A stretch of 6,270 bases of DNA from Solobacterium sp. (GCA_017514645.1 JAFWJP010000060.1:1-6270); one strand, 5' to 3'; shown: positions 1 to 6,270, counted from the first letter of the stretch. Translations and numbers: made by a program. Notes: generated by a model not told the origin, from the sequence alone.

Positions 1-24
1 GCATGCTGATGCTGGATCCTCCCG

Positions 25-61
25 AAAACAAGAAAAATGCCCGGGTGTTTCCCGGACATTT
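25..61 (-). terminator. Intrinsic terminator of the pheST operon
   Basis: On the minus strand, just after the pheT stop, an 11-bp stem forms between 61-51 and 45-35, with one T-G wobble and a five-base loop (50-46). Its core is CCGGG/CCCGG. The 3' arm runs straight into a T-rich tract (TTTTTCTTGTTTT) down to about position 25. This is a textbook Rho-independent terminator, and its placement 10 nt after the pheT stop codon marks the end of the operon. Read on the plus strand, the hairpin is followed by only three Ts, so it should act mainly in the minus direction. Positions 1-24 hold nothing I can recognise. Confidence 0.93.
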
Positions 62-70
62 CCAGCAGAT

Positions 71-2494
71 CTATTCTGTTCTCAGTTCTGCACCGACACG
101 CTTGTGCAGTGTCTTGAGAATCGTTTCCATCTTCTTGTCGATCTGTTCCGACGTCATGGTACTGTCATCATTGCCGATCTTGACCCTCAGCATGATGCTC
201 TTCTTTCCTTCCGGAACCTGGTTTCCACGGTACTCTTCCTTGAATTCCAGTTCCTTGACCTTTCCGCCGATCGCCTCCTGAATCTGTTTCCACGTCACTG
301 TTTCATCCACGATCACGGACAGATCCTTCTCTACCAGAGGATACAGCGGCAGATGCTCGAAGACATTCGTTCTGGACGCAAACGGTTTCAGCAGATCAAC
401 ATTGATCTCGAATACTGCCGCATTCGTTCTCTTGATCTTCGCATCATTCATCGTACTGACAGACAGCAGACCGAACGAACCGACGCATGCATTGCCGACC
501 TTGAGGTTCAGCCAGGCGTTCCTGTCCGCCCATGCCGGCTGTACTTCCTGGACCATGATCATCTCTTCCATATGACAGTAGGAAGCCATCGTCTCCAGAA
601 CACCCTTCATCTGATAGAAGATCTGCCGTGCATCTTTACCTACGATGCATCCGGTCATGTATTTCCGGTGAACCGGCAGCGTCTCCGTTTCCGTAGACTC
701 ATGGTAGACACCCTTTTCAAATGCCTGGGCGACTTCAAACATCCGGAATGATGTGAAATACCGCAGATTCTTCACGATGGATTCCAGCATGCCCGGTACC
801 AGGGAAGAACGAAGTACAGCGAGTTCCTCGGACGGCGGTGTTGCCAGACGGACACTCTTCTCCATATCGACCTTCGCCGCCCGGATATACTTGTCATCGA
901 CCCACGGATACGTGAAGATCTCGTTGAATCCGCAGCGGTAGGCAAGATACTCCCGCAGTCTGCGCTCCAGAGTGACGTCCCTCTGAATAACGGAATTCTC
1001 AAATTTGACGGTCAGCGGCTGTTCCTCAAAGCTCTCAAAGCTCAGCAGACGGGCAATATCGCCAAGGACATCATCCTTGATCGAGACATCGCCTGTCGAA
1101 CGCCAGACAGGTACCGTAACATGATAGATGCCGTTCTCGAATTCCACTTCATATCCGACACCCTTCAGGACACCTTCAATGGTTTCCCTGCCCAGTGCTT
1201 TGCCAAGACGGACATCCAGGAATTCCTGTGCAACATCAATATGTTCCTGCTGCGTCACGACCGGGTAATCATCCGCATGCGCAACGATCCGGCATTCCGG
1301 ATACAGTTCACGGAACAGCTGCAGGCTGAGTGCGAGACCATCATCGACTCTCTGAGTATCCAGATTCTTCTCATACCGCATCGCTGCATCGGTCTTTTCA
1401 TTGAAACGCGCACCTGTCTTACGGACGGTCTGGGCTGTGAAGTTTGCGATTTCCAGAATGATTCCTGTCGTATCCGGCAGTACAGAGTCCTTGATACCGC
1501 CCTTGATTCCGGCCAGGTTCATGGGCCCGTACGCATCACATACGACCAGGTCATCTTCGGTCAGATCCAGTTCGTTCTGGTCCAGCAGGACCAGTTTTTC
1601 ATCCTTATATGCATTTCTGACAACGATCTTTCTGCCGTCCACATGTGTACGGTCATACGCGTGCGAAGGCTGTCCGACCGCCATCATTACGTAGTTCGTA
1701 ATATCAACGATCGCATTGATCGGACGCATGCCGCAGTTGGTGATCAGCGTCTTCATCCACATCGGGGATTCCTTGACATACAGATTCTCGATTTCGGTTG
1801 CTGTGAACCTGCGGCACTTGCCGGGTTCCTTGATCTCTACGTCATATGCCGGCAGATCCGGATCCAGTTCAATCTTCGGCAGCGGCTTCAGCTCACAGCC
1901 GTAGATGCCCGCCAGTTCCCTGGCAATTCCGTAATGACCCCAAAGATCCGGACGGTTCGTCAGGGACTTATTGTCGATCTCGATGATCGTATCGTTCAGA
2001 CCGAGGACATCCGCAATGTTCTGACCCGGTGTGCAAGGAATATCCTTCAGATCAACAATGATATGTTCCCGGCTCTCCGGAAACAGATCCGTCAGGAATA
2101 CTTCATCTGCTCCGCAGATCATACCGTAGGAGTATTCCCCTCTCATCTTGGTTTCCTTGATCTTTACAAGTTCACTCTCCCCGTGCCAGTAGACTTCCGC
2201 GCCGGGCTTGCATACGACTACATGTTCGCCGGGATACAGGTTCGATCCGCCGCAGACGATCTGTACAGGCTTTTCTTCGCCGATATCAACAATGCAGATG
2301 CGCAGTGCGTCCGCATTCGGGTGGTCCTTGACTTCAAGAACTTCGGCAGCGATGATGTCATGGAACTTGTCACCTGTATTCTCCGTGCTTTCAACCTCAA
2401 CGGTACGAAGTGTCATATCATACGCAATCTGTGCAGGCGTCAGGTCTGCAGGAAGATCCACATACTGTTTCAGCCAGTTCAATGATACTTTCAT
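71..2494 (-). CDS. pheT: Phenylalanyl-tRNA synthetase beta subunit
   Basis: Cytoplasmic beta chain of the (alpha-beta)2 phenylalanyl-tRNA synthetase, which charges tRNA-Phe. It carries tRNA-binding parts and the editing site that removes mischarged Tyr. The 807 residues match the usual bacterial length of about 800. Visible domains in order: N-terminal segment (MKVSLNWLKQYVDL); EMAP-like OB-fold tRNA-binding domain about 42-155 (DHPNADALRICIVDIG); B3/B4 editing domain about 215-380 (GQPSHAYD, NLAGIKGG, EKTDAAMRYEK); B5 region about 415-490; inactive synthetase-like core about 500-705; C-terminal FDX-ACB anticodon-binding domain about 712-807 (LYPLVEKDLSVIVDE). By motif alignment with E. coli PheT, the editing residues His278, Glu348 and Thr368 appear kept. 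The ATG at 2494 is preferred over an in-frame GTG at 2515, because it has a well-spaced AGGAGA and begins the conserved family N-terminus. It follows pheS by 26 nt and ends in TAG. Confidence 0.97.
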   Translation of the reverse strand: MKVSLNWLKQYVDLPADLTPAQIAYDMTLRTVEVESTENTGDKFHDIIAAEVLEVKDHPNADALRICIVDIGEEKPVQIVCGGSNLYPGEHVVVCKPGAEVYWHGESELVKIKETKMRGEYSYGMICGADEVFLTDLFPESREHIIVDLKDIPCTPGQNIADVLGLNDTIIEIDNKSLTNRPDLWGHYGIARELAGIYGCELKPLPKIELDPDLPAYDVEIKEPGKCRRFTATEIENLYVKESPMWMKTLITNCGMRPINAIVDITNYVMMAVGQPSHAYDRTHVDGRKIVVRNAYKDEKLVLLDQNELDLTEDDLVVCDAYGPMNLAGIKGGIKDSVLPDTTGIILEIANFTAQTVRKTGARFNEKTDAAMRYEKNLDTQRVDDGLALSLQLFRELYPECRIVAHADDYPVVTQQEHIDVAQEFLDVRLGKALGRETIEGVLKGVGYEVEFENGIYHVTVPVWRSTGDVSIKDDVLGDIARLLSFESFEEQPLTVKFENSVIQRDVTLERRLREYLAYRCGFNEIFTYPWVDDKYIRAAKVDMEKSVRLATPPSEELAVLRSSLVPGMLESIVKNLRYFTSFRMFEVAQAFEKGVYHESTETETLPVHRKYMTGCIVGKDARQIFYQMKGVLETMASYCHMEEMIMVQEVQPAWADRNAWLNLKVGNACVGSFGLLSVSTMNDAKIKRTNAAVFEINVDLLKPFASRTNVFEHLPLYPLVEKDLSVIVDETVTWKQIQEAIGGKVKELEFKEEYRGNQVPEGKKSIMLRVKIGNDDSTMTSEQIDKKMETILKTLHKRVGAELRTE

Positions 2495-2500
2495 ATCTGT

Positions 2501-2507
2501 TCTCCTC
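2501..2507 (-). promoter_or_regulatory. pheT ribosome binding site
   Basis: The minus strand reads GAGGAGA six bases before the ATG at 2494. This is a strong Shine-Dalgarno match inside the 26-nt pheS-pheT gap. It decides the pheT start, because the alternative GTG at 2515 lies upstream of this site and would translate through it. Confidence 0.85.
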
Positions 2508-2520
2508 TCTTTCACGTTTC

Positions 2521-3558
2521 TCAGTGGAACTGCTGCAGGAAGCGCAGGTCCGCACTGTGGAACAGACGAACGTCATCAACGCCGTAGCGCATCATGACCA
2601 AACGGTCCAGACCGATATTGATATAGAAGCCGGTCCACTCTTCCGGATCCAGGTTCGCAGCCCTGAGAACATTCGGATGAATGACACCGCCCGGCATGAC
2701 TTCGATCCAGCCGTTGTGATTGCACACACGGCAGCCCTTTCCGCCGCATACCAGACACTCCATATCGATCTCATATCCCGGCTCCGTGAACGGGAAGAAC
2801 CCTTCACGCATCCGGACATTGATCTTTCTTCCGAAGACCTTCTCCAGAATGGTCTGGATCATGACCTTGCCGGAAGAGAAGGAAATATCATGATCGACGA
2901 TCAGCGCTTCATACTGGAAGAAAGCCCGCTCATGACGCGCATCCGTCGTTTCGTTCCGGTAGACACGGCCGGGATAGACAAATCTTGCCGGAGCACCGTG
3001 CTTGAGCAGATAACGTACAGAACCGCCTGTCAGGTGCGGTCTCAGGCACAGCCTCTCATTCGCCTTCAGATCTTCTGTACCTGCCAGCCAGAATGTATCC
3101 ATCGTCTGTCTTGCCGGATGATCCGGAGCAAAGTTCAGATTATCAAATGCAAACTGCTCACTGGAAATATCATCTTCACTGTAGACCTCAAAGCCCAGCG
3201 AAAGGAACGCATCGTTCAGGTCGTAGCACATCTGGGTGATCGGATGCAGCGATCCCCCTTCCACGGCTTCACCCGGGAGCGTCAGATCGATCGGATCATC
3301 CAGAACGCTCTTCGCGAGGATCAGTTCTTCCTCACGCTCATTCAGTTTCTCCGCAAACAGTTCCTTGACCTGTGTTGAGAGAATACCGACCTCTTTCCTC
3401 TGTTCCGGATCGATCTTTCCCAGGGAGCGAAGCACTTCGTTCAGTTCGCTCTTCTTTCCCGTCAGGAGTCTGCGCACTTCAGCCAGTTCTTCAATGGAAC
3501 CGGCACTTCTGATCTGCTGCAGACCTTTTTCACGGATCTCATTCAGCTTTTCTTTCAT
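2521..3558 (-). CDS. pheS: Phenylalanyl-tRNA synthetase alpha subunit
   Basis: Catalytic class II alpha chain of phenylalanyl-tRNA synthetase; it activates Phe with ATP and transfers it to tRNA-Phe, acting with PheT. It has 345 residues, typical for the family. Residues 1-85 are a charged helical region fitting the N-terminal coiled-coil tRNA-binding arm. The catalytic domain follows: HPAR (147-150), motif 2 GRVYRNETTDARHE (197-210), Gln215 and Glu217 in FFQYEALIVD, the Phe-pocket FFPFTEP (254-260), and motif 3 GLDRLVMMRYG (316-326). A CX2CX4CX2C cluster (Cys268, 271, 276, 279) sits in a hairpin before GWIEV. Two conserved stretches look divergent: LRPHLTGGS (172-180), where relatives often have LRTxTS, and TGFYINIG (309-316), where E. 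coli has SGFAFGMG. The ATG at 3558 is chosen because the in-frame TTG at 3603 lies inside the T-box terminator. An AAAGGGG sits 10 nt upstream; a GAGG only 2 nt away is too close. Confidence 0.97.
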   Translation of the reverse strand: MKEKLNEIREKGLQQIRSAGSIEELAEVRRLLTGKKSELNEVLRSLGKIDPEQRKEVGILSTQVKELFAEKLNEREEELILAKSVLDDPIDLTLPGEAVEGGSLHPITQMCYDLNDAFLSLGFEVYSEDDISSEQFAFDNLNFAPDHPARQTMDTFWLAGTEDLKANERLCLRPHLTGGSVRYLLKHGAPARFVYPGRVYRNETTDARHERAFFQYEALIVDHDISFSSGKVMIQTILEKVFGRKINVRMREGFFPFTEPGYEIDMECLVCGGKGCRVCNHNGWIEVMPGGVIHPNVLRAANLDPEEWTGFYINIGLDRLVMMRYGVDDVRLFHSADLRFLQQFH

Positions 3559-3579
3559 TTCCTCTATACCCCTTTTTCC

Positions 3580-3618
3580 AAAAAAACAGAGCAACTCATC
3601 CAAAAGGACGAATTGCTC
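3580..3618 (-). terminator. T-box regulated terminator
   Basis: A 13-bp stem forms between 3618-3606 (GAGCAATTCGTCC) and 3601-3589 (GGATGAGTTGCTC), with two G-T wobbles and a TTTT loop. After TG comes a run of seven Ts (3586-3580). Its 5' arm uses the same bases (3618-3606) that form the 3' part of the antiterminator, so the two folds exclude each other. In the default state with charged tRNA it should stop transcription 22 nt before the pheS ATG. Confidence 0.94.
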
Positions 3619-3799
3619 GTGGTACCACCTTTCTTTGCAGCTTTCACTGCCTCATTCCGGCTGTAACGCACCTCTGCGTCCGGCTCCGCTGCTGAAATTC
3701 ATCTGTACGGTCTTCCTCATGCGGCTTCCAGTCCATGACCGCATTTCCCTCGTGAGCGTCCCGTACAGCTACTGATACAGTTTCATTGCCAGGATATGC
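3580..3799 (-). promoter_or_regulatory. Phe-specific T-box riboswitch leader of pheST
   Basis: T-box leaders bind a cognate tRNA; if it is uncharged, an antiterminator forms and transcription continues. Stem I spans about 3790-3682. GGC (3790-3788) pairs with GCC (3684-3682) around a GA-rich kink, then comes the AGTA element (3773-3770), and CTGTACGG (3768-3761) pairs perfectly with CCGTACAG (3710-3703). The specifier loop contains GAATTTCA. The codon TTC (3696-3694), followed by a purine, specifies Phe, and the overlapping TTT would too. A small hairpin ACGCA/TGCGT (3679-3666) and a stem GCAG/CTGC (3650-3637) follow. The T-box is AAAGGTGGTACCACG (3632-3618): helix AAAGG/CCTTT (3632-3628 with 3607-3603), a seven-base bulge TGGTACC, and helix ACGA/TCGT. 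The bulge TGGT can pair with an ACCA acceptor end, fitting the A73 discriminator of tRNA-Phe. Exact helix limits are by eye. Confidence 0.95.
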
Positions 3800-3803
3800 G
3801 TCT

Positions 3804-3809
3804 ATTATA
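3804..3809 (-). promoter_or_regulatory. Probable pheST promoter (-10 box)
   Basis: A perfect TATAAT lies on the minus strand at 3809-3804, placing the start of transcription near 3797-3799, just ahead of Stem I of the T-box. No good -35 box is seen at the usual 16-18 nt distance: the sequence there (around 3827-3832) is ATTCCT-like. There is also no TGn extension. The -10 is called mostly from its perfect match and its position relative to the leader. Confidence 0.7.
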
Positions 3810-3813
3810 AACC

Positions 3814-3836
3814 CGTTTTCCCAAAAAGGAATAACG
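3814..3836 (-). other. Imperfect hairpin between mscS and the pheST promoter
   Basis: CGTTATTCC (3836-3828) and GGGAAAACG (3822-3814) can form a nine-position stem with one A-A mismatch and one T-G pair around a TTTTT loop. It begins four bases after the mscS stop and overlaps the place where the pheST -35 box should be. No proper T-tract follows, so if it terminates mscS transcription it would do so poorly. It may simply be chance pairing in A/T-rich DNA. Confidence 0.3.
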
Positions 3837-3840
3837 TTTT

Positions 3841-4752
3841 TTACTCCCCTTTATGCACAACAACCTGAGGGAACGGTATTTCTATCCCGTATTCATCAAA
3901 CAGCAGTTTGAGCTGCCGGTTCAGTTTCCGGGAAGCCGAATAGACATTGGCTTCATCAACGACAACTCCGACACGGATTTTCACACCACTGTCCCCAAGC
4001 TCCGATACACCGTAGTAGATCGGAACGCCGTGATAAATATCCTTGTATTCCTCATACATCGCCGGGAAGTTATCCTCCAGCACCTTCTCCAGATAACGGA
4101 GGTCTGTGGAGTATGATACCGAAGGTTCACTGATCGCGATGGAATCGTATCTTGACCGGTTTTGCAGATTCCGGATATCGGAATTGTTCACAATCTTCAG
4201 GTTGCCGCCCACATCCTGCAGCACAGTCGTACGCACACCGATGCTTTTGACGGTTCCCCGGAAATCATCCAGGATGATGATATCACCGATGGAATACTGT
4301 CCTTCAAAGATGATGAAGATACCGGTCATGATGTCTTCAATGAGACTCTGCGCACCGAAACCGAGAACCAGTCCGATGATGCCGACACTGGCAAGAACAG
4401 CCGTTGTGTTCACACCCAGGATCGCCAGTCCCCATACAAACGCTATAATCACAGCCAGATACTTTACCAGCGCTGACAGCAGCGTCGTCACTGTCTCCGC
4501 ATGTACGTCACGCTTGCCGATCTGCTTCAGAATCAGTTTGATGACCGTATAGACCAGCCAGACGACCGCAATGGCCAGAATGACTGTGACAACATGTGCC
4601 ATGGTGATCTTGCCGCTGCGTTCGATCAGGAAATGTTCTGCCCGCAGTTCCTGGATCCTGCTGACGGTTTCCGCGGACAACGGCAGCCACTGCGGCCTGA
4701 TCAGGAATATAATCAGCAGTACTGAAATAATGATTCCGATGATTTCCTTCAT
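3841..4752 (-). CDS. MscS-family small-conductance mechanosensitive ion channel
   Basis: Inner-membrane channel that opens under membrane tension and releases solutes during osmotic downshock. The 303 residues are near the 286 of E. coli MscS. Hydrophobic helices are seen at about 4-20, 52-75 and 92-112. The pore helix TM3 is about 116-150 and has the Gly/Ala-rich packing pattern (ASVGIIGLVLGFGAQSLIEDIMTGIFIIFE). The cytoplasmic beta domain follows (YSIGDIIILDDFRGTVKSIGVRTT, 153-176), then the alpha/beta vestibule ending in the conserved EIPFPQVVVH (291-300). One oddity: the usual IPN motif after the beta domain reads IVNNSDI (187-193), without the proline. The start at 4752 has AAAAGGGGG (4770-4762) nine bases upstream; an ATG at 4759 is out of frame. 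It begins 24 nt after the upstream surface-protein gene, suggesting co-transcription. Family membership is clear; equivalence to E. coli mscS is not established, so no symbol is given. Confidence 0.94.
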   Translation of the reverse strand: MKEIIGIIISVLLIIFLIRPQWLPLSAETVSRIQELRAEHFLIERSGKITMAHVVTVILAIAVVWLVYTVIKLILKQIGKRDVHAETVTTLLSALVKYLAVIIAFVWGLAILGVNTTAVLASVGIIGLVLGFGAQSLIEDIMTGIFIIFEGQYSIGDIIILDDFRGTVKSIGVRTTVLQDVGGNLKIVNNSDIRNLQNRSRYDSIAISEPSVSYSTDLRYLEKVLEDNFPAMYEEYKDIYHGVPIYYGVSELGDSGVKIRVGVVVDEANVYSASRKLNRQLKLLFDEYGIEIPFPQVVVHKGE

Positions 4753-4776
4753 ATGTCATAACCCCCTTTTGGCTTC

Positions 4777-6270
4777 TTATTCATTGATGGTTCCGGAATA
4801 CGAAACGTTTGTTGTCCATACGCTGGATCCGTCCGGAACTGTAAGATAAATATTCCATTCAACTGCAACAGGAAGAGTGACATCACGAATGGCATAGGCA
4901 AGCTGCATATGCTGTTTGCCGTCATTTCCTGGATATTTCCGCATCTGAGGCATCTGATCGATATATGTTCCGTTAACTGTAAGCGAAGAATACTCGATAC
5001 CGATATCATCCGGATCCACGGAAGTATCATCGATGATCAGATCGAACACCGGTCCTGCAGCATCAATAGTTGCTCCGTTTGTTCCGTATGTTGTATCCAG
5101 ATAGGCGAACTTTGCCGTACGTATCGTCAGAGGACCCAGTTCAGCCGAACCGGTCGTACCATCCGGATATGTGTACTCAAGTGCGATTTTCGCCATGAAT
5201 GTCGGTGTTGTATATCCAAGGTAATCCACATGAACCTGCAGTTCTTCACCATTCGGCACACTGTAGTCTCCGGACAGTGTCTTGCTGCCGTTGGCATGCG
5301 TGGAGGCAGTATAGGTCGCTCCGTCGTCATCCGATATCATGAGCGTCGCTTTCATCGTGCCGCCTTCCAGATCATTCCAGGCTGTGATCTGGAATCCTAC
5401 CCAGATATCTTTGCTGCCGGACGGACCGAGGACACTCATTTCCGGAATGATGGATACAGTCGGCGGTACATGCTCTGTCGACGGCGGTGTAATCACAAGA
5501 GATCCGTCCGTCACACTGAATGTCACATTGTAGTTTGTATTTTCAGTACTGAACGAGCCTGCTGCAAGCCCCATAGAATACGTACCGACTTCCGTTCCGC
5601 TTGCCGCTGCACTGGCCGGACCGATGATCTCGCTTTCCGTGATCGTTGCACCGGCAGGAATCGTTACAGTATAGCCTGTCACGGTATGTTCCTTACCGTC
5701 AAACGGTACCGTCTGTGTTGCACCGGTAACGCTGATGGTCAGTGATGCAGGATCGATCACAAGCGTTCCCTGAACGACTCTGACGACCTCGCAACTGTCA
5801 TATGAACTCGAACTGACAGTGAAATCAGCCGCTTCAACACTTGTTGTATAAGTGCCGGCATCGATTCCTTCAACACCTGCCTTGCTCGGCGTTTCCATGG
5901 ATACCGTGATCTGACTGCTGTCGATTGCATTGCCTTCACCATCCACTGCTGTGTATGTATAGCCATGTACACTGCGCATGGTTCCGTCATAGGTATACGC
6001 ATTCGGTGCGCTGTTTACCGTAATCGTAACAAGCGCTGTACGCCGGTCTATGATCTTCAGCCAGCCGTCTACAATGCTGAATGTAACATCATAGTTGTCG
6101 TTCAGGCACTGGAAATACGACGCCTGAAGATTCATCGGATAGGTATCGACTGCCGTTCCGGACGCACTTGCCAGATCTTCTGACGGTCCGAGGATATCAG
6201 CTGCAGTAAGTCCGGAATCTGCCGGAAGACTTATTGTATAGCCGTTCACGCCATGAAGTTCACCATCATA
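4777..6270 (-). CDS. Extracellular MBG/YDG-repeat protein, C-terminal part (5' end outside window)
   Basis: The open frame continues through the window edge, so only the last 497 residues are visible; the GTG at 6249 is internal to a repeat, not a start. Three tandem beta-rich units come first: residues 1-77, 78-175 and 176-264. Each has a YDG/FDG motif followed by H-x-V-x-GYT, then an AGTY/VGTY-type turn, and closes with a G-x-LxI strand. This matches the MBG/YDG family of bacterial surface repeats. Residues 265-497 are a Thr/Ser/Asp-rich, probably Ig-like beta region (PPTVSIIPE, ISDDDGATYTAS, TYPDGTTGSAELGP). The visible part has one cysteine in unit one (Cys55) and one in unit two (Cys160). 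It ends SYSGTINE-stop, with no LPxTG motif, transmembrane helix or basic tail. It is probably exported; an N-terminal signal or anchor would lie off-window. The function is unknown, perhaps adhesion or an envelope structure. A 24-nt gap separates it from the MscS gene. Confidence 0.85.
   Translation of the reverse strand, partial: YDGELHGVNGYTISLPADSGLTAADILGPSEDLASASGTAVDTYPMNLQASYFQCLNDNYDVTFSIVDGWLKIIDRRTALVTITVNSAPNAYTYDGTMRSVHGYTYTAVDGEGNAIDSSQITVSMETPSKAGVEGIDAGTYTTSVEAADFTVSSSSYDSCEVVRVVQGTLVIDPASLTISVTGATQTVPFDGKEHTVTGYTVTIPAGATITESEIIGPASAAASGTEVGTYSMGLAAGSFSTENTNYNVTFSVTDGSLVITPPSTEHVPPTVSIIPEMSVLGPSGSKDIWVGFQITAWNDLEGGTMKATLMISDDDGATYTASTHANGSKTLSGDYSVPNGEELQVHVDYLGYTTPTFMAKIALEYTYPDGTTGSAELGPLTIRTAKFAYLDTTYGTNGATIDAAGPVFDLIIDDTSVDPDDIGIEYSSLTVNGTYIDQMPQMRKYPGNDGKQHMQLAYAIRDVTLPVAVEWNIYLTVPDGSSVWTTNVSYSGTINE
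5479..6270 (-). repeat. Three tandem MBG/YDG protein repeat units
   Basis: The units lie at about 6270-6040 (cut by the window edge), 6039-5746 and 5745-5479. Units one and three are closest: YDGELHGVNGYTISLPA aligns with FDGKEHTVTGYTVTIPA, ILGPSEDLASASGTAVDTY with IIGPASAAASGTEVGTY, and NYDVTFSIVDGWLKI with NYNVTFSVTDGSLVI. The middle unit is longer and more diverged (YDGTMRSVHGYTYTAVDGEG). The A-B-A' order suggests duplication of a two-unit block or loss of a further unit. More units probably lie upstream of the window. Confidence 0.8.

Noticed and set aside
1121..2485. A 454-codon plus-strand open frame opposite pheT
   Set aside because: It lies entirely antisense to a full-length, motif-complete pheT. 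Its translation is rich in Arg, His, Ile and Asp without recognisable domains, as expected from the complement of biased codons. No ribosome site or promoter was noted.
2495..2515. A GTG start that would lengthen PheT by seven residues
   Set aside because: The extension translates the Shine-Dalgarno sequence itself, and the conserved N-terminus begins at the ATG at 2494.
2410..3378. A 322-codon plus-strand open frame spanning the pheS/pheT junction
   Set aside because: It is antisense to conserved catalytic parts of pheS, shows no family features, and is best explained as a shadow of codon bias.
3559..3603. An upstream TTG start that would lengthen PheS by 15 residues
   Set aside because: The added codons come from the T-box terminator stem and T-tract, and the family N-terminus fits the ATG at 3558.
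3601..3800. Possible tRNA or small-RNA gene in the pheS upstream region
   Set aside because: The stems and the CCA-pairing bulge are explained by the T-box leader; no cloverleaf could be made.
4909..5745. A 278-codon plus-strand open frame opposite the surface-protein gene
   Set aside because: It is rich in Cys, Arg and His with no domain pattern, while the minus strand shows clear repeated protein units. It is a shadow frame.
6247..6249. GTG as the start of the surface-protein gene
   Set aside because: The frame stays open to the window edge, and the residues before it (YDGELHG) complete a repeat motif, so this codon is internal.
1..6270. Mobile elements, CRISPR arrays, attachment sites or a new defence system
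   Set aside because: I saw no transposase or integrase, no regularly spaced direct repeats, and no terminal inverted repeats. The content is housekeeping genes plus a surface protein and a channel.

Overview
The window looks like part of a bacterial chromosome from a member of the Bacillota (Firmicutes). The reasons are a T-box leader in front of an aminoacyl-tRNA synthetase operon, purine-rich Shine-Dalgarno sites, intrinsic terminators with U-tracts, and a repeat-rich MBG/YDG-type extracellular protein of the kind common in gut Firmicutes. Base composition is moderate, roughly half G+C by eye. I cannot name the genus. An Erysipelotrichia- or Clostridia-like host is only a guess.

Every supported gene is on the minus strand, so transcription runs from high to low coordinates. 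From right to left: (1) the C-terminal 497 residues of a large extracellular repeat protein (4777-6270), whose 5' end lies beyond the window; (2) after 24 nt, a small-conductance mechanosensitive channel of the MscS family (3841-4752), probably on the same transcript; (3) a promoter and a complete phenylalanine-type T-box riboswitch (about 3580-3799) with specifier codon, antiterminator and terminator all readable; (4) pheS (2521-3558) and pheT (71-2494), separated by 26 nt; (5) a strong intrinsic terminator (about 25-61) closing the operon.

pheS and pheT encode the alpha and beta chains of the (alpha-beta)2 phenylalanyl-tRNA synthetase. The leader is predicted to sense uncharged tRNA-Phe, the enzyme's own substrate, and to let transcription continue into pheST when charging is low. 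I see no convincing terminator between mscS and the pheST promoter, so upstream transcripts may also run into the T-box and be gated by it.

I found no undescribed system, mobile element, CRISPR array, tRNA or rRNA. The points most worth a second look are divergent residues in normally conserved parts of PheS, including an apparent Tyr at the amino-acid-pocket position that is Ala in E. coli, and the surface protein lacking a visible anchor directly upstream of the MscS channel. The long plus-strand open frames opposite pheT and pheS are judged to be shadows.
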